From: Liolophura sinensis
Taxonomy: Eukaryota > Mollusca > Polyplacophora > Chitonida > Chitonidae
Length of the DNA: 64,000 nt
Assembly: GCF_032854445.1 (NCBI RefSeq)
Contig: NC_088304.1
Location: forward strand, 4,030,001 to 4,094,000
Reading direction: 5' to 3'
How positions within the stretch are numbered: the stretch's first letter is position 1; each line of letters starts with the position of its first letter. The translations under genes were made by a program, and so were the position numbers. The notes under the pieces were generated by a model. That model saw only the letters and a list, made by a program, of their open reading frames with translations. It ran no database searches and had not been told where the DNA came from. Positions 11,666 to 22,419 of this stretch are shown piece after piece.

Positions 11666-12240
11666 ATGGTGAACTTAAAAACCACCTGTTTGTATTTTCT
11701 TTCTTTTTTTACGCCAGTTTACATGCATTTAACACGGAGCGTCTCTAGGGTAGTGACTCAGCGTAGTTGGAGGGTAGTCGTACCTCGTACATTAACGTGG
11801 GGCAAACCATCTCTAAATAATACTGATAAATGGGCCGGGGATCCTAGACATCTCGGCAGACGCCTTCAGTATAAGCTCGCACGACCTGAAGACGTCCCTG
11901 ATTGACAATACCATCCGCAAACATACTACGGAGTACACTTGTACACGGAGTGTAGCCTTGAAGGTCGGTGACGGCAGCTACCCATTCTTTCCACCTGGGC
12001 GTCGTGCGCAGAAAAGACACAAAGAAGACACCGCCATTTTGGCGCAGTCACCGACCGAGCCATGTAGCCATCAATCAAAATTCACTTACGGTGAATAACC
12101 CATAGACAAAAAAATAATAAATCAATAAATAACAACTAACACACGCGATGCAGGTGAGAAATAAGCAACACAAAGACAGGAGATTCAACGTTAACTTTTT
12201 TTTCTGTTTTTATTGCATGTGAGCTCCAACAATGATGTTT
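11666..12240. other. Non-coding part of the element block
   Basis: About 570 bases without a recognisable reading frame, ending in T-rich sequence. It could be a decayed gene or a terminus between two element copies. Nothing more can be supported. Confidence 0.4.
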
Positions 12241-12241
12241 C

Positions 12242-12420
12242 TTTTTTTTCATCGTTCGAAATGTCTCGTAGTTACGGTGCTGAATGGATCACCGATATGA
12301 AAGTCTTGGCAATGGTCTATGTTCAGAACTGGTTTTTTTCATCGTGGGAAATGTCTCGTAGTGACGGTGGTGAATGAATCACCGATATGAAAGTCTTGGC
12401 AATGGTATGTGTTCAGAACT
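12242..12420. repeat. Tandem duplication of a ~90-bp unit
   Basis: Two adjacent copies of about 90 bp share aaatgtctcgtag, atcaccgatatgaaagtctt and ggcaatggt…gttcagaact. They differ by a few substitutions, so the duplication is fairly young. It lies just downstream of the unknown element frame. Confidence 0.9.
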
Positions 12421-12430
12421 CGAACCCTGG

Positions 12431-12826
12431 TCACATCCCTGTAAAACACATGGCTAGAATTATTTCCGTAGGCACGGGCAACGCAAACGTGGCGAGGGTG
12501 GAGTAGTTAAAAGCCTTCTTGATGGGCGTGTCGTTCAAAAACTGACGCAGTTGCTGCTTCACGTCCTTCCCCGCCTCCCAAGGTAGTGATGTTGCCTTGC
12601 GAGTCTGGGGCATGGAATTTACGAGCACCCGTTTCAGGCAACGGTACGGGCCTCGTCCACGATCCTGACGGCCTGCTTTCGGTCTTGCAGCAAGGGAGAA
12701 GGGTGGCCTTGTCCACGATACTGACGGCCAGCTCTGAGTCCTGCAGCAAGCGGGGAAGGGAGGTCTCATCGATCGCTTTGCGCTGCAACTGTAGGATGTG
12801 TGGGAGCCACGTCGAAAGCATTCCAC
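12431..12826 (-). CDS. Unrecognised frame of the virus-like element
   Basis: Two overlapping minus-strand frames of 131 and 104 codons follow the PC4-like gene. The end of the longer one (about residues 85-131) looks most protein-like, with EAGKDVKQQLRQFLNDTPIK followed by a hydrophobic stretch (STLATFALPVPTEIILAM). The upstream part looks more natural in the other frame (LLQDSELAVSIVDKATLLP), so a frameshift is likely. Position and strand suggest it belongs to the same element. I do not recognise the family. Confidence 0.4.
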   Translation of the reverse strand: MECFRRGSHTSYSCSAKRSMRPPFPACCRTQSWPSVSWTRPPFSLAARPKAGRQDRGRGPYRCLKRVLVNSMPQTRKATSLPWEAGKDVKQQLRQFLNDTPIKKAFNYSTLATFALPVPTEIILAMCFTGM

Positions 12827-12836
12827 AGAAAGTGAG

Positions 12837-13322
12837 TCAGCCCTCTCCCCTCTCCAGCTCTGATTTCAGCAACGCCGGTTTCAGCTGCTCTAGTCTGAAT
12901 GTCACGGGTTCCGCCTTCACCTTGTCGTCGTCATTATCGCCGCTGCCACCCCCGCCGCCGCCGGTGCAGGCGGCTTCTTCCTCGGCTGCCACCAGCAACA
13001 TGTCGATGTCTGGGATGGCTTCTACCAGATTGCGCCATTGGGTGAGGTAGTTGAGGGTGATACCTTTTTCGGTCGGGTAGGGCGGGATGTTGGGTTGGTA
13101 TGCTCTCCATTTCTTCACGTGGACGAGCAAGGCGCCGTCAGGGGTGGTCAGAGTGGAGAGACACCATTCGTTGGATAACGGCTGACAAACCGTCAAGACC
13201 GCGTCGGAGATATCCGCAGCCAGTGCCTTCAACCTAGCCCAACCCTCCCCGTCCAGAACGACAGGCTTGTGTGGGGAGTCAGAATCTGTGAGACATTGCA
13301 GAATCTCAACCATCTCAGTCAT
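12837..13322 (-). CDS. PC4-like single-stranded DNA-binding protein of the element
   Basis: A complete 161-codon frame. Residues ~45-105 follow the PC4/Sub1 pattern: a β-strand-rich part (WCLSTLTTPDGALLVHVKKW), a proline-rich loop, then EKGITLNYLTQWRNLVEAIP and the terminal IPDID. PC4-like proteins bind single-stranded DNA and act in transcription or replication, and copies are known in DNA viruses and in elements of this kind. The C-terminal third has a Gly run, an Asp-rich stretch and charged sequence. It is the only element frame with no visible break, which could mean recent activity or only a short target. The start is the first Met, just after the GC-rich upstream module. Confidence 0.5.
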   Translation of the reverse strand: MTEMVEILQCLTDSDSPHKPVVLDGEGWARLKALAADISDAVLTVCQPLSNEWCLSTLTTPDGALLVHVKKWRAYQPNIPPYPTEKGITLNYLTQWRNLVEAIPDIDMLLVAAEEEAACTGGGGGGSGDNDDDKVKAEPVTFRLEQLKPALLKSELERGEG

Positions 13323-13479
13323 TACGCACCCCCACCCACAGCCACGGGGCCAGCTGACGTTTGTTCACGGCTTCGTTGGGCGATAGCAGGCACACATTCT
13401 CGGCAGGCTCTAGCAGCAGAGGGTTAACAGAAGCGGATCGTTTTATACTGACAGTGTAGCGTCGCTCTCTCTCTGAGTG

Positions 13480-13870
13480 AACGTGGTCTGGCTTTGTCTA
13501 GGCAGGTAGGATAGCGGTCACCCAGTTCTATCCAGTTTCGGTGCGAATGGAGTTCACCCATTGGTCAGTATGGGCGCGAAAGGGAGCTGAAGGAGCTGCT
13601 CAACCCAACTTTACCAGCCGACGTTTTCGCTCCCCTGTCGCTCTTTGGTCCGTCACACGCTTCCCTCGCTCATGGGTTACGCAGCGCGGACGAAATTCAC
13701 GCGCTAAGATCACCCATTGGCGCGAAATGGAGCTCACCCATTGGTCAGTTTTGGCGCGAAATGGAGCTGAAGGAGCTGCTCTCGCGCGTGACGTCACGCA
13801 CACCCATGGGTCAGTTTTGGCGCGAAATGGAGTTCACCCACTGGTCAGTTTTGCCCCTCCGCAATCGCGC
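13480..13870. promoter_or_regulatory. GC-rich repeats with E2F-like sites and a CRE
   Basis: The string tttggcgcgaaatgg, matching the E2F consensus TTTSGCGCGAAA, occurs at about 13749-13764 and 13815-13830, with weaker versions at 13572 (gggcgcgaaaggg) and 13716 (attggcgcgaaatgg). The sites sit in a repeated module, gagttcacccattggtcagt. A perfect TGACGTCA lies at 13789-13796. The module is upstream of the minus-strand PC4-like gene. E2F and CREB-type sites are common in promoters of DNA viruses that need S-phase cells, which suits a virus-derived element. Binding is inferred, not shown. Confidence 0.55.
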
Positions 13871-13910
13871 CTCCTCAATATCGCACGTTCGACCTATTCC
13901 TACTACTAGC

Positions 13911-15330
13911 GTTGGTAATGTCAGTTCATGTTAGACACCAGCCTTTCAAATTCGACATGTATTAAGTGGGGTATGGGATGTAGCACCCTTTTTATCGTTT
14001 AGCTCTGTGTGTATTTAACGTATAGAACAGTGACAAAAAAGGCTCTCTGACCTGGTCTGTAATAATAGGACAGTTTGTTGTCAATACGGTCAGACCCTTG
14101 CACCGCAGCCTGTACTTTATGGTGTGCACTCAACGCCCAGTATTCACATCTCTCATTATAGCCATACACCAGTCTTACTCATTTTTCCTGTCAATTCAAA
14201 GCTGCTGGGGAGAGAGGTGAAAACAAGCAATTATATGAGAAGTGGAAATGTGAAGCAGTGTCGAAGATACTCGAATTCTGTTACCGTCACGTAGAACAAA
14301 AGTATTTTGGATATATTTTACGGATTTGAATAGCCTGAAGATAAAGTGAAGGCGAACTATTCCAGTTAATGCGCGTATCATCTCTTTCTCGTCGTTCTCA
14401 ACCAATCAATCGACAGGATTTCCCTACATCACCCATAGTCTAACAATGTTCTAATTTGATACTTGTTGTTTTTGACACTATGTTGCTGGAAAACGACGGT
14501 ATGTGCTAAATATAGGTTAACCCATGGTTCATTCGGACGACACAGCATTTCTTTCTCCGCTTTGCCTAAATGTCAATGATGTGAAGTCCTCGTTAACCAT
14601 AGGCTAACCTATATTTACCAAAAAAAAAACAAAAAAAAAAAAAACATGCCGCTTATGCTTATTTCTTAATTTGTATAATATATGTGTATTTTGTCAATTT
14701 AAGGATATAAGGAAAGCTAAATATGAATTACGCTTGTTTAATCTTTGTTTACACGAAACCATACTGTCATCTTCACCAACCAATCTGTACACAGCTTAAA
14801 GCTTTCTCAAGTTTTCCAAAATATGTCTCATGTGAAGTCCAAAAAAAATAGCAGAATTACGGTACTGATTTGCTTTCAGTCAGATCTGTTTTGGTTGGTT
14901 AACCTACATGGACGATGCACCTGTTGAGTTCACGTGCCCTGTCTAATTCAACGCCTTACACCTGACAGAACTGACACCAGGAGGTGTCAAAATTCGCCAT
15001 GGCAAACATTTTTTGGAAAAGTTTCAAGAATTTTAAAGATAAGTTAAGTTACGTAATATTGGTTGCTATTTCAATTGTGACATCGGTAACGTCACGTTTT
15101 GTCATAGCCAATGACTGGATCTCTTGGCGGTTTTTAAATCGGTACACAAACTAATCTTTCAACATGTTGTCCTTGTATTTGTTTTGGCGACATGCCTGAT
15201 TTCCCATAATTCTTATACAGCCCTATCAAAACTACCGAAGCCATGTATCTGCCTAAAAAAAATGATCAACTAATTCTTGCTAGATCGTGAACAAAATGAA
15301 GTAAATCCACTGAAATTATCCTACTAGTTG
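13911..15330. other. Intergenic DNA with one small inverted repeat
   Basis: AT-rich sequence without a recognisable gene. A ~25-bp inverted repeat (taaatataggttaacccatg at about 14507 against its complement at 14592-14618) with a 60-bp loop is followed by a run of A, which looks like a short MITE-like or foldback element. Confidence 0.5.
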
Positions 15331-15405
15331 ACGGCTGGCCGCCGTCGCATAAGTGAAGTATTCTTGAATACCGCCTAAAACACCAATCAAAGTAATAAAT
15401 GAATT
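15331..15405 (+). mobile_element. SINE 3' fragment
   Basis: The strings gacggctggccgccgtcgca, ataagtgaagtattcttgaa and ctaaaacaccaatcaaagta are the 3' third of the window's main SINE family. The rest of the element is absent. Confidence 0.85.
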
Positions 15406-15599
15406 AATTAATATCACACGGATTATATATGCAGAAACTTAGTACATGTGTGCCATGTTGGATCGACCTTCCTATAATTCTGATATCTCTGTTGTCTGCG
15501 AAAAGGTTCTCATGAATGGGATATGTTGCTAAATTCATCAAATGAATGTTCTTCTCAATATCTTTTTATTTGTTTACTTATTTACGTATTTATTTATTT

Positions 15600-18160
15600 A
15601 TGGAGGCGACTATTTCACCGCCTCCATGAGGGTTTTTTTTTCACCATTTAATTTTTAATTTTTTTTTTTATCTTTTTTTAAATTAACTATATAGTATACC
15701 CTGTGGTAACAGAACAATTTCTGATGGAATTCACTCCTACCAGATCTCTTTCTGATCTGGGAAAATATTTGTACTTGCATTTCAAGTGAATAAATGAGAA
15801 TTAAAATTAAATCAAGCATGCATTATTTCAAAGTGTTGATGCTTCAGGCTTAAGGGAATTTTGTGATAAACAGATCAACTGTTAAGTGGTCTTTGTCGGG
15901 CAGTATAGCTTGTGCGGATTCCCTTGTCGGATATTTGGAACACTTGAGAATCACCCTGAGAGCTGTTTTCCTCAGGGAACTGTTCCGTGGGGGGTTTCCG
16001 TCCAGGGGTCAAATTACATGTTACTGAGTGCCCTCTTTGTACAGGCAATTATGATAAACAATAAGCAAATTCACAACAGACTATTAGAAAGACGGAAACG
16101 AGGAGTTGGGGATATGAGACAAAATTCCTTAATAACTAAGGCTACCTTGTTCATAACTCGTAAATACAGACTGGATAACTATTATTATTTCAACAACAAT
16201 TAAGATCCCACGCATGCACATTTCAAAAATACACCTTACAAATAAGAGGAAGAAGGAATCCCTCAATAACAACAACGTCACCTTTTCATAGAGCTTCTCG
16301 TCGCGGTTAAAAAGAAAGATGAAAAACAAAAAAAATGATTTAAATAAAAAATATTGATTTACGCAATATCAATAACTCTGCACATATACGGGGTATAGTG
16401 GGGACAAACCCGTAAAACAAATAGACCTGAATACATCTTTCACTTAGGCTGCTAATGAGAGGCTGACCTGCATGCTATTCAATATGGTCCTCGTCCAAGC
16501 AGACACGTGATTTTCTGCTGTGGCACTGCAGTGCTCGTGCCCTATACCTAAATGTATCCAAGCATGAGCTGGACAAACTAACAGCGACCGCATTGGTCAG
16601 GGGCTCCTGGGTCACTTGGTAGTATACCTATGTATTTTAAGAGCACATATACACCAAAAAGTCTGACGCACTAAAGAAAAGAACGCAAAAGTATTTAGTT
16701 TTGGGCCGCTGTGTGAGATGCGGGAGGACTTTTTTTACCCCTTGGTTTATTCTCGTGTGTGTTTCTTGGATTCGAATTTCAACGTCACTTTTTTTAGCAT
16801 TATTCTAGACGGCTGGGCTAGTTCTAGCTAAGTGATTGGCATGCGTGCATTTCTGATGCACTGTATTTCACCTAAAGTTTAGCCTGTACCAATACAATTT
16901 CAGAAACACATAAAGGAATTACAATGATACTTTGAAACCAAAACTGGAGCTTTTCAGAATAAAAAATTAATCACAAAAACTTCACAAAAAGTGGCTATAA
17001 AGTGGATGAATTTATCAGAATCAAGGAAAATGTGTCATTTGAAACAATATCCAATACAATCGGTCTCATTTGAGGAACACTTTGAAGCCAGGTTGCGGAC
17101 CCAGAGTGCCAAAATTCAATAGAAGAGCTCTTGGTTCACCTATCTCCTACTTTTGCCTGTTTACTTCATTTGCACCTGTATTTCTTCCAACCTCCTCTTT
17201 GTACAACTCGTGTCCCCTTTTAGCGTTTTTATATGTAAGGCTTTCGAACTAGGACTAGCCAAGCCAGCAGGTGGTACGTTAGTATGGCTGTTTTAGGGGT
17301 TGTATTCAGGCTATGCACTAGAGTGGGTCGAAGTGGCCTGGTGTGTACAACTGTGTGTTTATGCACCCTCTCCATAGGGACACGTTACATAGTGGAACGT
17401 CTATACATTAATCGTTGCATACATCATCCATATGTACCTACACTTTCAGTGACTACCACATTGATACACATCTTGTTTACATAGCTAACTACACAAAACA
17501 GTACACATCTGCTTTTTGACAATAAAGGCCCTTGATATTTAAGGGCTAAATATAGATAATTGCCACTATGTTTCTTTATCCGTTAAGCCGAACAACATAC
17601 CAAACCCACGCTGCGATATCATTCCAACAGTCAAATAAGATCCAAGATTCGAGAAACTAGTAAAACTCGATTTTCCTTTTCATTTGAGTGCCCTCGCCAA
17701 AAAAGATGACTTGCTCGCATCGATAGTTATAGCGCATGTTGTTTACACTATTTTCTTATTTAAAAAAATGGTGTTTATATGAGTACCGACAAACAACTGA
17801 ATTCACCAATGCTAGTGTGTAGTTAACCCTTTCTTACCAACAGACATTTTGTTGTACACACATAATAATGTCCAAGGAAGATTTGGACTAAATTCTATGT
17901 CATATTACACGTACAGACTTGTTGACCTTTTTTCTGCTGAAGTAGCACACATTTCTCCAACCGGCCTATCTACTCTCTCTCTCGCTTGGTACAACTGGAG
18001 GACGCAGAGGAGCGCAGCAATGTCACGTGACTCGAGGGCGTGCCTGCTTTTCCGTGCAGGCTTCTGTACCAGCTCGTCAAATAGTGCTGTACCTTTCTTT
18101 GAGAAAACTACCAACCGGTTAGGGGTAGTGATTTTTTTTTTGTGGCGAGTCGGATAGAGA
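15600..18160. other. Intergenic DNA with repeat fragments
   Basis: No recognisable gene. It contains a minus-strand SINE head fragment (about 16570-16622, cagcgaccgcattggtcagg, ctcctgggtca) and one copy of a ~190-bp dispersed repeat (about 16858-17045) that recurs at 20155-20345. The frames at 15886, 17070, 17284 and 17849 look like chance. Confidence 0.5.
16858..17045 (+). repeat. Dispersed repeat, copy 1
   Basis: Shares with 20155-20345 the order gtatttcacctaaagttt, atgatactttgaaa, cttcacaaaaa, then gtggatgaa/ggtgaatgaat and gaaaatgtgtca/gaaagtgtgtca. It is diverged and non-coding. Confidence 0.7.
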
Positions 18161-18218
18161 GGGCCTTATATATATTATATATTATATATTGAAAGTTGCT
18201 CAACATTTAGTGACTCAC

Positions 18219-18293
18219 ATGCAGCGCACGAAGCATTTCATCAACAAAAAAGTCGAGGTGATCCGAAACAAAGGCCAAAAGGCGACCAAAAAG
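18219..18293 (+). CDS. Candidate first coding exon (25 codons)
   Basis: An ATG opens a 75-base, GC-richer stretch in AT-rich surroundings. It encodes a Lys/Arg-rich peptide (KKVEVIRNKGQKATKK at the end) and is followed at once by the consensus donor GTAAGA. A TATA-rich stretch lies ~50 bases upstream. The length is an exact number of codons. No partner exon could be identified with certainty, so this is only a candidate; a chance donor after a short frame is the alternative. Confidence 0.25.
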
Positions 18294-18299
18294 GTAAGA

Positions 18300-20340
18300 T
18301 TTGCAATGAAAATTTGCTATGATTCAGTCGAAATTTACAGTGGAATGGATTAATTTACTAATAAAAGAAGCTCAAATGACTTATTAATATGTTAACTCAT
18401 TATATTAACAATCATTCCATCAGTAAACTAATTTAATTTATTAATGCCTCAAGCAGCCAGTTTATTAACTACTTTTGCACTTAATTCACGGATAACGAAT
18501 GTTATTTATGCGGTCGGCACTTGCGAATAAATCGCCCAGTTCATTTCTGGCAGAGCTATAAATCACACTTACTCTTACCTATGTATCTCACATGATAAGC
18601 CCAAACTTTGAACGTTGCCTTGTGTGCTGAAATAAGTAATGAGATAATATTAACAAAATAATCTCGAGATCCCAAGCTTTGATAGCTTTTATTGTGGACA
18701 GTAGATACGTCTAGATAGAAGTTGCATGGGAAGTTCAACTTGTAACTTGTAACTTCAAGCTAGAATAGGTAAACTAATTGTTCTGTGCAAGTTTAATCTT
18801 ATCACTTCTAACTAAAGGTCTTTGTTAAAATCTCTAGAACCGGTATGTCCTTCTGCGACCAATATGACGTGATCAAATGCTTCTGCCAAACTTATTGCCC
18901 AACGGCTACTGATACCTACCACATAACAAAACATAAATATCATTTGATTTGTTTAAATTTTGATTGTTCTTTAACGTCACACCATGGAATTTTTCACGTT
19001 CGTGACGGCGTTCAGCGTTGTGAGAGGAGGAAACCGCGGGTTGACGACTAACAAGTGGCCTTAAACTTTGGACTCCGCAAACGGCCACGCGAGGTTAGCT
19101 GTCCGGTTGTTGTCAACAAGGCCTTATGAACAGTGAGAGCCAGGAAACCCACTGTGACAAGCCCCCGGTCAAGAAACGGAAAACGGGATTGACCATGTGT
19201 CATTTGCCAACAAGTTGTAAGACAAAGATACGGAGAAGCGGGGGAATCCCGATCAAAAAACGGAAAACGGGATTTAACACGGTCGCGTGTGTCCCAGCAG
19301 TTGGAAGACAGAGCGGCACTCATCACGTCTGAATTATGGTGCTGCTTAACTATAGTATCTTACCTAAGACACCAGAGGAGACACGGGCGTTGTAAACAGA
19401 CAAGTCGATGGATTGTCCGCTATTTATGTGGCGCAGGAAAATTGCCATATTACACTTGTTTTATGGTATAAACTGTGCACTGGCTCTTCCTTTGAATCTC
19501 ACCATGATATCAAAACACAAACTGTATTTATATTTATTTTTAATTATTTGAATGATATTTTACTCTCATATGGTTGAAAAAAGGCGAAAAACTGTACAAT
19601 ATAGGCATCATGTCCGACATTCGTTTACCATTCGTAGTCATTAAAGGGCGTTCCAAGTGGATAATCGCAAGATCCATTTCCAAAACAACACGGAGTTGAT
19701 TACGGTTCGAGAGGTTCCCATTAAAATTTATATTTTATCGCAACTTTTTTCGTAGATGGCGTAACAGTTTACTTGCCCAACACTGATATCGATTTCTAAG
19801 TCGCTTACTTTGTTTGTGTGTGAAGCAGTCACTTGAAGTGACCAGTTTTCAAGAGGCCAATCTTAACATTGGCTTTCTATAAGTAGCTACTCTGCACATA
19901 TGGTGGGTAACAGAGTGTATACCTACGTGGGGCACACCGACTGCCTGCAACTGAACAAGCGAACTTTATATATTAGTGTTGCAGAGACGTTTTTGCGCTG
20001 GACTGGCTGTGCACGTATTGAGACTTTGTAAAGCGGGTTATGTTCAGAATAGACGTTACTACTTAACAACTTGTTTAGCTGCAGCTGTGGAAAGCGGGTA
20101 TTCTAATAGGGATACATAATCATTTCCGACCTGTTAACCTTGAATAATAGTGTACCGTATTTCACCTAAAGTTTTGGAAACTCTCAGAAGCAGATGATGT
20201 CCTTAAAATGATACTTTTAATGCTATCATTTACAAGTAAGTTTTCTGATTAAAATATTAACCAAGCTTCACAAAAACTTCTTAAGTCCGCCCTATGAGGT
20301 GAATGAATCAATCAAAATAGAGGAAAGTGTGTCACGTGAT
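18300..20340. other. Intergenic DNA with small duplications
   Basis: No recognisable gene. It holds a copy of the 6.3-kb dispersed repeat (19608-19692), a copy of the 16.9-kb repeat (20155-20345), and a short duplicated string, aaacggaaaacgggatt, at about 19174 and 19257. Confidence 0.5.
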
Positions 20341-20345
20341 GGCAG
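20155..20345 (+). repeat. Dispersed repeat, copy 2
   Basis: Second copy of the repeat described at 16858-17045, in the same orientation. It ends just before the large minisatellite. Confidence 0.7.
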
Positions 20346-20349
20346 CTAA

Positions 20350-22415
20350 ACTTAACAACAGTTTGCACGTCAGTGAGTTGCCATATCTCATCAAGTTTGT
20401 ATGCCAGTGAGTTACCCTATATCCACCACTGTTTGTGTGACAGTGAGGTACCCTACCCCACTGTGTTTGTATACCTGTAAGTTACCATATCCCATCAAAT
20501 TTGTATGCCAGTGAGAGTTACCATACCCATTGTGTTTGTACACCAGTAAGTTACCATATCCCATCCAGTGTGTTACACCAGTGACTTACCATATCCCAGT
20601 TTGTATATTAGTGAGTTACCATACCCATTGTGTTTATATGGCAGTGAGTTACCATATCCCATCAAGTTGTCGTGCCAGTGAAGTACCATATCCTATCCAG
20701 TGTGTATTACTTTGATTTACCATATCCCACTGTGTTTGTGTGACAGTGAGGTACCCTACCCCACTGTGTTTGTATACCTGTAAGTTACCATATCCCATCA
20801 AGTTTGTATGCCAGTGAGAGTTACCATATCCCATTGTGTTTGTACACCAGTAAGTTACCATATCCCATCCAGTGTGTACACCAGTGACTTACCATATCCC
20901 AGTTTGTATATTAGTGAGTTACCATACCCATTGTGTTTATATGGCAGTGAGTTACCATATCCCATCAAGTTGTCGTGCCAGTGAAGTACCATATCCTATC
21001 CAGTGTGTATTACTTTGATTTACCATATCCCACTGTGTTTGTGTGGCAGTGAGTTACCATATCCCTCTGTGTTTGTGTGACAGTGAGTTACCCTATCCAA
21101 CTGTGTGTGACAGTGGGTTACCATATCTCATCAAGTTTGTATACCAGTGAGTTACCATATCCCATCAAGTTGTCATGCCAGTGAAGTACCATATCCTATC
21201 CAGTGTGTATTACTTTGAGTTACCATATCCCACTGTGTTTGTGTGGCAGTGAGTTACCCTATCCAACTGTGTGTGACAGTGGGTTACCATATCTCATCAA
21301 GTTTGTATACCAGTGAGTTACCATATCTCTTCAAGTTTGCATACCAGTGAGTTACCATATGCCATCAGATCTGCATGCCAGTGAGTTACCATATCCCGTC
21401 CAGTGTGTGTATCAATGAGTTACCATATCCCACCCAGTGTGTGTATCAATGAGTTACCATGTCCCATTTAGTTTGTGTATCAGTGAGTTACCATATCCCG
21501 TCCAGTGTGTGTATCAATGAGTTTTCATATCCATCCAGTGTGTGTATCAATGAGTTACCATATCCCATCCAGTGTGCATGTCATTGAGTTACCATTATCC
21601 CATCCAGTGTGTGTATCATTGAGTTACCATATCCAATCCAGTGTGTATGTCATTGAGTTACCATATCCCGCCCAGTGTGTGTATCAATGAGTTACCATAT
21701 CCCATCTAGTGTCTATGTCAATGAGTTTTCATATCCATCCAGTGTGTGTATCAATGAGTTACCATATCCCATCCAATGTGCATGTCATTGAGTTACCATT
21801 ATCCCATCCAGTGTGTGTATCAATGAGTTACCATATCCCATCCAGTGTATGTATCAATGATTTTTCATATCCCATTCAGTGTGTGTATTAATGAGTTACC
21901 ATATCCCATCCAGTGTGTTATCAGTGAGTTACCATATCCCATCCAGTATGTTGTATCAGTGAGTTACCATATCCCATCCAGTGTGTATGTCATTGAGTTA
22001 CCATATCCCATCCAGTGTCTTGTCAATGAGTTTATCATATCCCGCCCAGTGTATGTATCAATGAGTTTTCATATCCCATTCAGTGTGTGTATTAATGAGT
22101 TACCATATCCCATCCAGTGTGTTATCAGTGAGTTACCATATCCCATCCAGTATGTGTATCAGTGAGTTACCATATCCCATCCAGTGTGTATGTCATTGAG
22201 TTACCATATCCCATCAGTGTCTATGTCAATGAGTTATCATATCCCGCCCAGTGTGGGTATCAATGAGTTTTCATATCCCATCCAGTGGGTTTATCAATGA
22301 GTTACCATATCCCATCTAGTGTCTATGTCAGTGAGTTACCATATCCCATCCAGTGTATGTATCATTGAGTTACCATATCCAGTTGTGTTTGTATGCCAGT
22401 GAGTGACTAAACCTA
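20350..22415. repeat. Large ~30-bp minisatellite with higher-order units
   Basis: About 2 kb of variable 27-34-bp units built on gtgagttaccatatcccatc plus a variable gtgtgtatca- or gtttgtatgcca-like part. Blocks of many units are duplicated: about 20431-20733 is repeated almost exactly at 20734-21036 (period 303 bp). Blocks of about 200 bp repeat around 21518/21724 and 21855/22065. The open frames in it are translations of the repeat and not genes. Confidence 0.95.
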
Positions 22416-22419
22416 CGGA

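Larger units (their letters stand above)
6981..13910 (-). mobile_element. Decayed Maverick/Polinton-like virus-derived element
   Basis: A GC-richer block than its surroundings, with all recognised frames on the minus strand: PC4-like protein, unknown frame, retroviral-type integrase with chromodomain-like end, a short membrane-segment protein, A32/FtsK-type ATPase, F54H12.2-like protein, probable adenain-like protease start, and reverse transcriptase. Integrase, packaging-type ATPase and protease together are the signature of Maverick/Polinton and adintovirus-like elements. No family-B DNA polymerase and no clear terminal inverted repeats are visible, so the element is incomplete or rearranged. 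Integrase, ATPase, F54H12.2-like protein and reverse transcriptase all carry stops, frameshifts or deletions. The limits are approximate: the left edge is where the reverse transcriptase homology stops and the right edge is the end of the E2F-like module. Confidence 0.75.

Noticed and set aside
15600-15640. GC hairpin followed by T run, like a bacterial terminator
   Set aside because: Stem of about nine base pairs and T-run in eukaryotic AT-rich DNA; no bacterial or Pol III gene lies before it.
20530-22165. Several open frames with repeated peptides (SYHIPSS…)
   Set aside because: They are translations of the ~30-bp minisatellite; frames shift with unit length and no start or domain is conserved.
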